Counted from the stretch's first letter, positions 40,986 through 51,376 are shown. The stretch is DNA of 64,000 nucleotides from CAVSCD01 sp963726335 (GCA_963726335.1 CAVSCD010000010.1:248001-312000), one strand, 5' to 3'. Made by a program: numbers and translations. Notes: a model not told the origin generated them from the letters alone.

Positions 40986-42323
40986 TGTTCCTCCCATTCC
41001 ACGTCCGGACGCGGCACGGCTTTTAGGCGATTCGTGATCGCCTCCTCAAATCCTGGATCGAAGCGCTCCGTCTTGGTCCAGGTCTTCGCCCGACGGGCCA
41101 CATAATCATCGTAAAACGCCCTCAACAGAATAAACGCCCAGAAGTCCTTGGTATAAACGGCATAGCCCAAGAGAATATGGATAATCGAGATCGGCCGGTC
41201 CTCCCGTTCATGTGAGAGCGCGATGAGGACTTCGAGGATGAAAAGCAGGAAGGCCAGGGCCCACAGCTCCAAGAAAGGCCCCGGGACCCGGATCCGGACA
41301 GCTCCGAATACGGGACAGGACGAAGATCGCATCCGAGAAGACGATCGCGAACATGAACAGGTAGTACAGAAAAAGAAGGTTGAGGATCTCGAAGGTCATG
41401 GCCTTCGGCCGCCGGCGAAAGATCGTCCCGGCATACTTGGACAGCAGGTAATTATTGCCCCGGGCCCCAGCGCGTCCTTTGCCGGACCCAGACTTTGAGC
41501 GTTTCCGGCTCCTGCTCCCAGCTGACCGCCGTCGGGATGAAGTCTACTAGATAGCCCGCGTCGTAGATCCGGAAGGTCAGCTCCGAGTCCTCGGCCAGGG
41601 CGTTCTCGTCCCAGCCGCCGATCTTCTCCAAGACGTCTTTCCGGATGAGATAGTTCGTGCCGGGGAGAAATGCCACCCGGAGAAAGAACCAGCGGCCGGC
41701 CTGGATGATCCACTGGAAAGCGATCGATTCGATGTTGATCAAGCCGGGTCAGGGAGGGTCCGGTCTTTGTTGTAGGCCCGGAATTTTCCCGTCACCGCGG
41801 CCCAGCGGGGGATCCGCCGTCCAGCGCCCGGCAGAGGGTCTTCAGGGAGCCCGGCTCCGGACGGTTGTCGGCGTCGTAAATGGCGATCAAAGGGTGGGCG
41901 GCGACAGCCAGGCCTCTGTTCAGGACGGCGCTCTTGCCCCGGCCGCCCTCCCCCTGTAGGGATCCTCGAGCAGCCGCTAGCTGCGGGCAGTCTTTCTGGA
42001 CCCAGGCGGACCAGGCTGGCGGTCCGGTCCGTGCTCCCGTCGTTGATCACGATGATCTCCAGCCGGTCGCGCGGATAGTCCAGGCGCTGAAGATGGTCGA
42101 GGAGCCCGTCTATGACTTTCTCCTCGTTGCGGGCGGGAACCAGGATCGACACTCCCGGCCACTCGGCCGGCGGGGCCGGCCTTCGTTCGACTTCGCGGGA
42201 CCAGGCGGCCCGCCATAGGAACCCGCCGATCGTCAGGACGAATTGATAGAGCAGCATCGTCCAGATGAAAACGACCGAGAAAACGAACAGGATCTCCGCC
42301 GCCAATCTCACGAATTCCGTCAT
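40982..42323 (-). CDS. Processive family-2 glycosyltransferase, membrane (PgaC/IcaA-like), frameshifted
   Basis: About 447 aa. ATG 42323 overlaps the stop of the upstream giant gene (ATGA). One N-terminal helix (ILFVFSVVFIWTMLLYQFVL), then the GT2 domain: GVSILVPARNEEKVIDGLL, IIVINDGSTDRT, AEDSELTFRIYDAGY (acceptor Asp region) and QRTRW (the Q-x-x-RW motif of processive enzymes). Two or three C-terminal helices follow (ILNLLFLYYLFMFAIVFSDA, ELWALAFLLFILEVLI). At least four frame changes are needed. Such enzymes polymerise and push out beta-linked sugars such as poly-N-acetylglucosamine; the sugar here is inferred, not shown. Confidence 0.78.
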
Positions 42324-45300
42324 CTGTTGAACCTCGAAAAGACGTACACTCCCAAGAGAAGGACCGTTGAGGCGATTCCAAGAATATAAAATGCCGATGA
42401 GGTCAGGTAGCCGGCGAGGCCGGACCGCACGAGCCGGCGCCTTCTCGGTGATGATCTCCAGTGGATATGCCCGCCCCGGGGAAGAATGGTCCCGGTCATT
42501 TTCGGAGGCGGAGTGATATCCGTCCCGTCGAGACGAATCCCGTCCAAGGACCGGCTAAAGGTCAGGGACACGGGCAGCGGCGACCGGTATTGCAGCTTGT
42601 AAGAATTCGCCGTCCTCTCCTAGCTCTCTGAAATCGCCGTCGAAGGCGACCTGATAGGTCTAGCGAGGGGTGATCCAGGATCTCCGGCTTTTTTGAAATG
42701 CAGCCGATAACTTCCCGGCCGGAACGGAAATCCCCTTCGCCCCGACGAATGGCCAGGGATCCTTCCCCGATAATAGGGGAAGGAAGTTGCCTCCCTGTTG
42801 AGAGTCAGGGTGAAGGGCCGCCTGGCCGTTGATCTCATAGTGGTCCGGATCCGGGTGATCGCGACGTCGGCCGCCAGGACGAAGGCCAGCAGGTCGACGT
42901 CGAAAGGATTGACCGTGGATTCCGCATAGATGCCGACCCGGCCCGACGGCAGCGAGGCATACAAGATCGTGGTCGCCAATTCCGTGCCCGTCGCCATCAT
43001 GGACGGCAGAGTCGTCTTCCTGGATGTCCCTGTTCGCCAGGCAGTTGACATCTGAACATCAGCCGGTTGGGGTCTTTCGATCAGGGCTTTGTAAACTTCA
43101 TAATATTCCAGATAACGCGAGGGCGGGCCGCGTCCAGCTCCGGGAGGGGTCTTCCACCTGCAGGGTAAACGGGTAGCGGTCCATCAGACCGATGATATCC
43201 CGGATGTCGATGCCGCAATCCTCGATGATTTCGGGGTGAAGAAGAGAGTCCATGGCCGTCACGATGACTTCCAGGTCTCCAAATTTGGCCGTCTTCACCC
43301 GCTCGGCTTCATCCAGGAAGCTCGTGTGCAGGTCACGGACAATTTCAGTGCGGAAGCGGAGAAACGATCCCAGGGCCGCCCGGTTTTTCCGCCAATAAAA
43401 AGGAGAAGCCGGCACGAACAACTCGGCGGGATCGAAGCCTTCCCGGCCGCGGAAGGCCTCTCCGTACATCGGGGTTCACGGGGGTAAACTTGTCCGGGTC
43501 CGCGGTCCCCTGGTTCGTGTCGAAGTTCAACTCGGCCAGGTTCACTCCGTCCCAATCATCGCGCCTAGCAACAGTTCTCGGAAAAACGACAGGGCGGCCT
43601 CGCGGGTCTTGACTGTTAAGAGAGATTCATCTGGAGCCGCCAATGACAAAGGGCATCCTTTCCCGGTGGCCGTTTTTTCCCGCCACTCGGGATGCGTATC
43701 CCAGACGAGCGGCGTGATCTGGGGGAACTCGAACCAGGCATAAACGGCGATCCCGTGATCATGGCAGAGCCTGATAAAATGAACATAGTCGAACTGGTAA
43801 GACTTATAAAAATGCCAGGCGGCCAGGTAGACGATCTTCACCCCGCTGGCTTTCCAGCGCGCGACAAGCTTTTCCCAGCTGACATTCTGCCGGAGCCCGG
43901 GGTCGAAATAGAAACTCCAGGGTATTGCGCCGGACATTGAAGGAGACCCCCAGCGTCCTTGAGATAGAACGGGGCATACGGAAAACGGCTGATCCCGAAC
44001 GGCGTATAGGGATCGAATGGCGCCGCGAAACCCAGGACTTTTCCTTTGCCCAGCTGTTTAACGCCGGCCGAGACCGCCCCGGAATTGGCGTCCTTGGCAA
44101 GAACGGTCAGGCCGTCATCGGCCAGGGGCTTCAGGACGACCGGCGGATTCCAGGCCAGGTTTTCGGCGGGGAGCGTCAGTTCCCTAACCTCCCAGACCGC
44201 GACCGGTTCGGCTTCAAACCGAAGCCCCAAGGCTTCGGCGAGCGTCGACGGCCCATCCAGCACCAGAGACCCTCCCCCGGAAACATAATCCCAGACGGAA
44301 TTGATTTCGGGGCGTTTCAGATACCGGGCGGCGGCTTGGGGAATAACGACCAGGTCATAACGGTCGAGAGGAAGGTGACGGGTTTCCCCGACATCGCGGA
44401 TATCGGGATTCAGACCAAAAACTTTCAGGACGGAGTGAAAGCTTTTTTGACCGAACTCATCTTCGGGTGAGGCCCCGCCGCGAAACAGGACAAGGGCCCG
44501 TGAGATGTCCAGGATCCCGCTCCGGCCGTCTTTTTGGGAGCCGAATCTGTCAGGTTCGCGAGCCCCGACAAAAGGGCCGTCCTCTTCGGCGCCGGGAGAA
44601 TATCCAAACCCTCGAGAACAAAAAGGTCCCCGTCGTTGAGCGTGACCCGAACGGGTTTCAACTCCCTCGCGCCGCGCCGGGCTGAAGTCTTCCGAGACGA
44701 CTTTTCCTCTCCTATCAAGACGCAAGGACATGACAAGGGTCCTGGTTAGCCAGCGCGATCCGACCCCCCCACCGGCCTAGGAGACCCACCGGGATTCGGT
44801 GCGGAGATGGCAGGGGAAATCCCGGAGGGAAACGAACTCCCAGCCGGCCTCTTTCATCCCGCGGATGGTCGTTTTCAGGTGTTGGAGCGGCACGAACGGA
44901 TGGAAGAAAAACGAGGCCACGCCGTCCCTGACGATCTGCATCCGTTTTGCTCCCAGCAGGATCGGTCCGGGGTCGGGGTCATCGATATCGATATAGCCCA
45001 GGTTCTCCGGGATGACATTCACGCCGTACTCGCGGAGCCGGACGGGATAAGGAAAAGGCTGCTGGGTGCCGGCCAGCTTGGCGCTCATGACCCGATCGTG
45101 GAAGGTGTCGAAATATTTCGCAAAGGACCGGTAGTGTGATGCGGAAGCGGAATAGTGCGGTGTCTCCCAAGCCAGGGGATGGATCCCGCAGCGAAAACAC
45201 TCCTCGAGCCCCAGTCGGAGCCGTGGTCGGCCCATTCCTCATCCAGCTGTCCCAAGGGAGCGCCGGCGATGTCGTCCCAGAATTCATAATCGTTGCCCGA

Positions 45301-46193
45301 CGCCCCCCGGTGCTGATGGGTCACGCCGTGGAGGACGATCGTTCCGCCTCTGGCCACCATATCCGTCACGGCCTCGACCACGGCCGGACGTTGCGAGAGA
45401 AGGACTTCCCTCTGGGCATCGGGGTCCTTGAATATCGGGATCAGCGAAATCTGGAACGGGACGCCCTCCCGGCCGAGATAATCCGCGATCTTCCTGAGCG
45501 AGGAGGGATCGGATTGCGGATTGACGTCCTCGATCCGGACCAATCCCCTTCGGCTCGGTGCGTGCGGCTGCCCCAGGATGAGATGAAGAAGCTCCGCCAG
45601 GATGAGATAGCGCCCTCCTTCGACGGCAAAGGCGAAGGAGAATCGGCGAAGTACCAAAGGTTCCCGGTCCGAACGGCGTACGGAAAACGCCGCCCGGACT
45701 CATCGACGGCTTCAGCCAGGACCGGCGCGTCCCTTGACAGGGACGCGAATCACGTTGATCCAGGGATCATCCTTGGCGAAGTCGACTCCTTGATACAGGA
45801 CTTTCCAGGCTCGACTCTCCGAGAAACCTGCGTGGAGGAAGCCATATTTTTCCGGTGCGGCGGCGAGCAGGGAACCGACGTGACAGGAGCAGACGATGGG
45901 CCCGGAAAACGCCGCCAGATCCTGCAACACGGCGGTCGTCATCTCCCGGCGGTCCTCCTCAAAGACCGCAAAGATGAAATCCGCCGCGGCGGCCTCCCCG
46001 GACTGATAATCGGCGGCCCGGATGAGGCGGGTCGGCTCCAATTCGAAGTGCCCCAAAAGCTGTTGAATGAACCGGGCGGATTTGAAGGCCTCGGACATCG
46101 CCGGCCGGCCGTCATATAAAATCAGCGCCGAGCTCGAAAAGCGAGCCTGGCGGACAAGGCGAGCAGTGCGCAAGCAAAAATCAGCTTCTTCAT
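42320..46193 (-). CDS. Giant PgaB/PelA-like exopolysaccharide modification protein (DUF2334 deacetylase + GATase-like + TIM barrel + membrane helix), frameshifted
   Basis: About 1290 aa across ten or more frame changes. ATG 46193 starts a signal peptide (KKLIFACALLALSA). Domain order: an N-terminal region (ALILYDGRPAMSEAF); a DUF2334 deacetylase-like domain (45.66-44.80 kb) with LVRIEDVNP, TIVLHGVTHQHRG and FFFHPFVPLQHL; a GATase-like domain (44.45-43.95 kb: LVVIPQAAARYLKRPE, WDYVSGGGSLVLDGPSTL); a TIM-barrel hydrolase-like domain (43.94-43.10 kb: VKIVYLAAWHFYKSYQFDYV, GIAVYAWFEFPQITPLVW, GVNLAELNFDTNQG); a beta domain; and a C-terminal helix (AFYILGIASTVLLLGVYVF). It overlaps the GT2 gene by ATGA. 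Deacetylase plus hydrolase in one chain recalls PgaB and PelA. Two genes split near 44.75 kb remain possible. Confidence 0.65.
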
Positions 46194-46345
46194 GCCCATC
46201 CGGTGAACCTGGAGCCGACGATTATCAGCGCCCTCCGGCCCATCCGGATATCACCTAAGGCCATGATTCCCATGGTGATTTCGGTTAGGGGATGGCGATC
46301 GGCTGGTCGATCTGCTTTCTATTTGTATTCACGGGGGATGATATT

Positions 46346-46361
46346 TGCAATATCCGTGCCA
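46346..46361 (-). promoter_or_regulatory. Sigma-54 (RpoN) promoter of the exopolysaccharide operon
   Basis: The minus strand reads TGGCACG-GATA-TTGCA from 46361 to 46346, a perfect match to the -24/-12 consensus TGGCACG-N4-TTGCW with correct spacing. Transcription would start near 46334, giving a leader of about 140 nt before ATG 46193. Confidence 0.75.
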
Positions 46362-46495
46362 TTCTTTAATTTATTTTTAATCAGTCGGATACCTGATCAT
46401 AACCCAATGTTTTCCTGACTATTTTGTTGTTAAGACGACAATTATGTACGGTCTTTCGTTTGATCCCCTGACTCCGATTCTGGCCGTGATTAGGT

Positions 46496-46524
46496 TTGAC
46501 AAGGGCTAAGAGCATCCCTAGAAT
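46496..46524 (+). promoter_or_regulatory. Promoter of the UDP-GlcNAc 2-epimerase gene
   Basis: TTGACA (46496-46501), 17-nt spacer, TAGAAT (46519-46524). The ATG at 46536 is 11 nt beyond, leaving almost no leader and no ribosome site. Confidence 0.65.
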
Positions 46525-46535
46525 GGAATTTAAAA

Positions 46536-47666
46536 ATGCGGGTTCTCATCGCCTTCGGAACGAGACCGGAATTCATCAAGCTTGCCCCGGTTGTTTTCGA
46601 ACTCCGGCGGTTTCCGCGCCGTTTCGAAACGATCCTGCTGGCCACGGCCCAGCACCGCGACACGTCGATCAGATGCTGGATGTTTTCGGACTCGACCCCG
46701 ATATCGACCTCGATCTCATGACCCCGAACCAGACGCTCGCGGCCTTGACGGGGAAACTGATGACGCGCGTCTCAGCCGTTCTGAAGAAAGCCCAGCCCGG
46801 CCTCCTCGTCATCCAGGGCGATACGACGACAGCCATGGTCGCCTCTTTAGCCGCGTTTTACCTGGGTATTCCCGTCGCCCATGTCGAAGCGGGCCTCCGC
46901 ACAGGGGACGTCCGCAATCCATTTCCCGAAGAAATCAACCGCCGGATCGTCGGCGTCATCGCCGGCCTCCACTTCGCGCCGACGGAAAATGCGGCCAGGA
47001 ATCCCAGACGGAAAGGCGTCCGGAACGACCGGATTCGCGTGACGGGTAATACGGTCGTTGACGCCCTGCGCTATATGACCCCCAAGCTCAAGAAGGTTCC
47101 CTCCCGCTGGCGCCCATGGCTGGCGGGAAAATTCTCCTCGTGACCGCCCACCGCAGGGAGAGCTTCGGAGCGCCGCTCGAGAACGTCTGCCTGGCGCTCG
47201 GCGATCTGACGGCAAGATTCAAGGACATCGAGGTCATCTATCCCGTCCATCCTAATCCCCGGGTTGTCGAGGTCAGCCGAAGGCTGCTGGGCGGGCGGCC
47301 GCGCATCCATCTTCTCCCTCCTTTAGATTATCTTTCCTTCCTTCGCCTAGTCAAAGAGGCCCATCTCATTCTTACGGATTCGGGCGGAGTTCAAGAAGAG
47401 GCGCCGGCTTTCGGAAAACCCCTGCTCGTACTGAGGCAAGTCACGGAAAGGCCGGAGGGCGTGCGGGCCGGCGCCGCCCGGATCGTTCCTCCCGAACGCG
47501 CCGCCATCGTCCGCGAAGCCTCCCGGCTGCGCACTACGACGAGGCCTACAACAGGATGGCGACGGCCAGAAATCCGTATGGCGACGGAAAGGCCGCTCGC
47601 CGGATCGTGGCGGCGCTTCGCGCCTGGGACGAAAACCAGTCTTCCTTGACACTCCTTAAGCCGTGA
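46536..47666 (+). CDS. wecB: UDP-N-acetylglucosamine 2-epimerase (non-hydrolysing), frameshifted
   Basis: About 377 aa with three frame changes (near 46660, 47120 and 47530). Motifs: VLIAFGTRPEFIKLAPVV, LLVIQGDTTTAMVASLAAFY, VAHVEAGLRTGD, FPEEINRRIV, VTAHRRESFGAPLENV, VYPVHPNP-type loop and ILTDSGGVQEEAPAFGKP. It makes UDP-ManNAc from UDP-GlcNAc for surface polysaccharide. It lies head to head with the exopolysaccharide operon and may supply its sugar. Confidence 0.9.
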
Positions 47667-47711
47667 TTTACGCTGGCCCATGGCAGCCGGCCGGAACTGA
47701 TCCCGAAACAA

Positions 47712-50006
47712 ATGAAAAAGATCGCCATCTGGGCCTTGGTGCTGAGTGCTTTTGGCAGCGCCTTGATCATTCATAAAAAAGAGTTCCCGGCAGACCGGGA
47801 AATGGATGATTTCATCGGCCGTCTTCTGGGACAGATGACCGTACAGGAAAAGATCGGCCAGTTGAATTTGATAACGCCCCGGGACGGGAGCTTTTTCTGC
47901 GCGGTCGTCGCCCCCGAGGATGAAGCCAAAATCGTAGCGGGTCAAGTCGGCGGATTAACCGGGGTGATGGGGCCCGGGAAAGTCCGGAAAGCCCAGGAAT
48001 TGGCCGTGAATCAGAGCCGGATGAAAATTCCGCTGCTCTTCGGTTTTGATGTGATCCACGGTTATAAAACGGCTTTTCCGATTCCGCTGGGATTATCCTG
48101 CAGCTGGGATATGGAGCTTATTGAAAAAACGGCCAGGATAGCCGCCGTCGAAGCGACGGCGGACGGATTGTGCTGGAATTTTTCGCCCATGGTGGATATC
48201 GCCCGTGATCCGCGCTGGGGGCGCGTTGCGGAGGGTGCCGGTGAGGATCCTTACCTGGGATCCCAGGTTGCCAAGGCGATGGTCAGAGGCTACCAGGGAA
48301 ACGATCTGAGCCGTCCCGATACCCTGTTGGCCACGGTGAAACATTTTGCGCTGTACGGGGCCGCCGAAGCCGGGCGAGAGTACAACACGGTGGATATGAG
48401 CCGCCAGAGGATGTTCAACGTCTATCTGCCCCCATATAAGGCGGCGGTTGACGCCGGAGCAGGTTGCGTGATGTCCTCCTTCAACGAAGTGGAAGGGATT
48501 CCCGCCAGCGGCAACAGGTGGCTGCTGACGGAAGTGCTGCGGAGCGAATGGGGATTTCGCGGCTTCGTCGTGTCGGATTACACGTCGGTCACCGAAATGA
48601 CCGCTCACGGCCTGGGAGACAGTCAGGCCGTCTCGGCCATGGCCCTGAAGGCCGGGCTGGATATGGAGATCATTGGGGAAGGATTCCTGACAACCCTGGA
48701 GAAATCGCTGCAAGAAAACAAGATCACCGAACAGGACATCAGCCGGGCCTGCCGCCGGATCCTGGAGGCCAAGTACAAGCTGGGATTATTCGACGACCCC
48801 TATAGGTATGTTGACGCGTCACGCCCGGGAAAAGAGATACTGACGGCCGCGGCCAGACAGGTCTCACGGGAAGCGGCCGGCCGTTCATTCGTCCTATTAA
48901 AGAACGAGCGGCATGTTTTGCCGCTGAAAAAATCAGGGACCGTCGCGCTGATCGGGCCGCTGGCCAATGATCAGAACAACATGCTGGGCCCCTGGGCTTT
49001 CTCCGCCGATCCGCAAACGGCTATCCCGGTTCTCGAAGGCTTAAAAACCGCGGCCGGCGGCGAAGTGGAGATTATCTATGCCAAGGGGGCCAATATCACG
49101 GATGATCCGGAGATGGCCAGAAAAGCGAACGTTTTTGGCCTGCGCGTGGAGTTGGACGACCGTTCGCCTGAGGACATGATAGAAGACGCCCTGGCCGCCG
49201 CCTCGAAAGCCGATGTCGTGGTTGCCATCGTCGGCGAGGCCTCCGAAATGAGCGGCGAATCATCAAGCCGGTCGGACATAACCCTTCCCGGGAGTCAGAA
49301 AAAACTGGTGACGGCGTTAGCCCGAACCGGCAAGCCTTTGGTGCTGGTCATAATCAGCGGCCGCCCGTTGGCGCTGACCGAAGAAAACGATCGGGCGGCG
49401 GCCATTTTGCAGGCCTGGCATCCTGGTCTTGAAGCCGGAAACGCCGTAGCCGACGTTCTGTATGGGCGCTGCAATCCTTCCGGGAAATTGACCCTGACCT
49501 TCCCCCGGAATGCCGGGCAGATACCGATCTATTACAGCCAAAAAAATACGGGCCGGCCGGCGGCTGGAGAAGTCTATAAAAAAAATGAATCCAATTACCT
49601 CGACGTGCCCAACACCCCCTTATTTCCATTTGGACATGGCTTGAGCTACTCGACTTTCGAATACCGGAACCTGACTTTAAGCAAGACTTCGATCACCGAA
49701 CAGGAAGAGCTTGAAATCTCCGTTGAGGTCAGCAACACCGGAAATTATGACGGCGAAGAGGTTGTGCAGCTGTACGTCAGGGATTTGGTCGGCTCTGTAA
49801 CCCGTCCGCTGAAAGAACTTAAAGGCTTTAGAAAAGTTGTCATTGGGAAAGGGGAGACCAAGAAAGTCACCTTCGCACTGACGGCTGAAGACCTGGCTTT
49901 TTACCGATATGATCTGAGTTATAGGGCCGAACCCGGTCAGTTCATGGTTTTTATCGGAGGTAACTCAGAGACAACGCTGGCCAAGGAATTCAGGCTGGTT
50001 GAATGA
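47712..50006 (+). CDS. Secreted GH3 beta-glucosidase (BglX-like)
   Basis: 764 aa, intact. A signal peptide or anchor helix (IAIWALVLSAFGSALII) is followed by the GH3 barrel (MTVQEKIGQLNLITP, PLLFGFDVIHGYKTAFPIPL, NFSPMVDIARDPRWGRVAEG, TLLATVKHFALYG), with the nucleophile Asp in GFVVSDYTSVTEM. The alpha/beta sandwich (DVVVAIVGEASEMSGESSSR) and a C-terminal fibronectin-III-like domain (LEISVEVSNTGNYDGEEVVQ) complete it. It releases terminal glucose or a related sugar from oligosaccharides. Third-position GC is lower than in neighbouring genes, hinting at acquisition. No ribosome site is obvious before ATG 47712. Confidence 0.92.
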   Translation: MKKIAIWALVLSAFGSALIIHKKEFPADREMDDFIGRLLGQMTVQEKIGQLNLITPRDGSFFCAVVAPEDEAKIVAGQVGGLTGVMGPGKVRKAQELAVNQSRMKIPLLFGFDVIHGYKTAFPIPLGLSCSWDMELIEKTARIAAVEATADGLCWNFSPMVDIARDPRWGRVAEGAGEDPYLGSQVAKAMVRGYQGNDLSRPDTLLATVKHFALYGAAEAGREYNTVDMSRQRMFNVYLPPYKAAVDAGAGCVMSSFNEVEGIPASGNRWLLTEVLRSEWGFRGFVVSDYTSVTEMTAHGLGDSQAVSAMALKAGLDMEIIGEGFLTTLEKSLQENKITEQDISRACRRILEAKYKLGLFDDPYRYVDASRPGKEILTAAARQVSREAAGRSFVLLKNERHVLPLKKSGTVALIGPLANDQNNMLGPWAFSADPQTAIPVLEGLKTAAGGEVEIIYAKGANITDDPEMARKANVFGLRVELDDRSPEDMIEDALAAASKADVVVAIVGEASEMSGESSSRSDITLPGSQKKLVTALARTGKPLVLVIISGRPLALTEENDRAAAILQAWHPGLEAGNAVADVLYGRCNPSGKLTLTFPRNAGQIPIYYSQKNTGRPAAGEVYKKNESNYLDVPNTPLFPFGHGLSYSTFEYRNLTLSKTSITEQEELEISVEVSNTGNYDGEEVVQLYVRDLVGSVTRPLKELKGFRKVVIGKGETKKVTFALTAEDLAFYRYDLSYRAEPGQFMVFIGGNSETTLAKEFRLVE

Positions 50007-50083
50007 ATCCTGGCAGGCTCGGAGTTATCCGGGAATCGAGCGGCCGAATTCTTACCCTTGGAGTGCTCCGAAAGAGCGTCGGC

Positions 50084-50719
50084 CTATATTCCAAAGCCGA
50101 GCATGATAATCAGCGACCGGGTTTTCATCTCGTTCTCCACCCCGAGGATCGGCTCGCCGACATTGACCAGTCCGAGGTCGTACCGGATATCCAGGATGAT
50201 GGACACGTTGCTGACTTTGTAGTCGATCGCCCCGCCGAACACCAGGCCGAAGTCGGAATCCGTGATCCCGATCAATCCCTCCTCGAGTTCATACCCCAAA
50301 ATACTGATCGTGCCCCCGGAGCTGAGCTTATACGCTCCGTAAGGACCGATAAATACGCTGGGGCTGATTTTGGACTGGGTGGGAAATCTAAGCTTCAGGA
50401 GCAAGGGGATTTCCAGATAGTCGATGTCAATGGATTTTGACCCCAGGAAGCCGGCAATGCTCCCTTCGAGCTCGCCGCCTTTCCTCGAGTAATAGATCTC
50501 CGGTTGAAAGGCCAAATAGTTGTTGATACCGACCGTATAAAAGCCCCCGATCGTGAATCCGGTGTAGGACTCCCATGACAGGGAAAGAAGATCGGCCCCT
50601 TTCTGGCTCAACGTGGAAAAATTGACACCGGCTTTCATCCCGACTTGGGCGGAAAGCTGATGCGGACACAGCAGGAACACAACAAGACCGGCAAGCCATA
50701 AAGCTCGAAATTTACCAAT
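50084..50719 (-). CDS. PorT-like outer-membrane beta-barrel protein
   Basis: 211 aa if translation starts at ATT 50719, which sits 6 nt after a strong GGAGG and yields a full signal peptide (GKFRALWLAGLVVFLL, then HQLSA). The next in-frame start, GTG 50680, would cut that peptide. The mature part is an 8-stranded-barrel pattern: VGMKAGVNFSTLSQKG, SYTGFTIGGFYTVGI, LAFQPEIYYSRKGGE, YLEIPLLLKLRF, PSVFIGPYGAYKLSSG, IILDIRYDLGLVNVG and a final LIIMLGFGI. Function is unknown; it matches the OMP beta-barrel (PorT) type found in many Bacteroidetes-like surfaces. An ATG-to-ATT base error is as likely as a true ATT start. Confidence 0.72.
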   Translation of the reverse strand: MGKFRALWLAGLVVFLLCPHQLSAQVGMKAGVNFSTLSQKGADLLSLSWESYTGFTIGGFYTVGINNYLAFQPEIYYSRKGGELEGSIAGFLGSKSIDIDYLEIPLLLKLRFPTQSKISPSVFIGPYGAYKLSSGGTISILGYELEEGLIGITDSDFGLVFGGAIDYKVSNVSIILDIRYDLGLVNVGEPILGVENEMKTRSLIIMLGFGI

Positions 50720-50867
50720 TATCCCCCTCCATTCTCAAGACAACATCCCTGACAACTATTATCCATAAGGCCGGAGCCGATCCCGGCGGCGCCGGCTGAA
50801 ATCAGGGCCTAAGAAATATTTTAAGCAAATCGCCCCCTTGTGTCCAACGGACAAAGCCGGTTCGGGT

Positions 50868-50895
50868 TTGTTTTTTCACGGATTTCGTCTATCAT
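50868..50895 (+). promoter_or_regulatory. Possible promoter of the gene at 50907
   Basis: TTGTTT (50868-50873), 16-nt spacer, TATCAT (50890-50895), the same -10 as the 0-2.7 kb promoter group. The ATG is 11 nt beyond. Confidence 0.4.
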
Positions 50896-50906
50896 GAAGC
50901 ACCGAC

Positions 50907-51365
50907 ATGCCCAAGCTCAAGCTGAAAACGATCATCCAGGCCGCCTTCTTCGCCGCCGTGGCCATGGCCGTGCTGGTCCAGGCCGCGAGCGTCTATTCCC
51001 GATGGCGGTCGGGCCGGCAGGTCCGCGCCGACATCTGGGCGAACGCCCGAGTCACGGTCCTGAAAACCGACCCGCGGTTCCCCCCGGGTCTCCTCGTCGA
51101 ATATGTGAATGGAAGCCGGTTCGCGATCGACAAGTCGCGGTTCGATCTCACGGTCCTTCTCGGAAGCCAGGTGGTGGCGAGGAACGAGAGGATGTTCCGC
51201 GAGGTGAAGCCCGGACAGACGGTCCATGTCCTGCTCCAATCGGTGGCCTCGGATCCCGGCGCGACCCCTCCCCCGCCCGGCAGCGGGCTCGAATATAAGA
51301 TCTCGGTTTTCGCGGGGCAGCGGAAACCTCTTCCCGAGGTCACCGGGGAGATCGAGATCCGCTGA
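50907..51365 (+). CDS. Hypothetical membrane-anchored protein
   Basis: 152 aa, intact, not recognised. One N-terminal helix (TIIQAAFFAAVAMAVLVQA) is followed by an extracytoplasmic domain rich in beta strand: ARVTVLKTDPRFPPGLLVEY, SRFDLTVLLGSQVVARN, FREVKPGQTVHVLLQS. A Pro-rich linker (ATPPPPGSG) precedes a last strand. The shape recalls small adaptor or sortase-like beta proteins but no family can be named. It is convergent with the M20 amidohydrolase gene 12 nt away. Confidence 0.65.
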   Translation: MPKLKLKTIIQAAFFAAVAMAVLVQAASVYSRWRSGRQVRADIWANARVTVLKTDPRFPPGLLVEYVNGSRFAIDKSRFDLTVLLGSQVVARNERMFREVKPGQTVHVLLQSVASDPGATPPPPGSGLEYKISVFAGQRKPLPEVTGEIEIR

Positions 51366-51376
51366 CGCCGGCCGCG

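Larger units (their letters stand above)
46194..46535. other. Divergent, AT-rich control region between the exopolysaccharide operon and wecB
   Basis: This 342-base region is clearly richer in A+T than its surroundings. It carries a sigma-54 promoter pointing left (46346-46361) and a sigma-70 promoter pointing right (46496-46524). An imperfect palindrome around 46425-46443 (arms TTGT-GT/AC-ACAA) lies 65-80 bp upstream of the -24 element, where an RpoN activator would be expected. No gene is seen in it. Confidence 0.55.
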
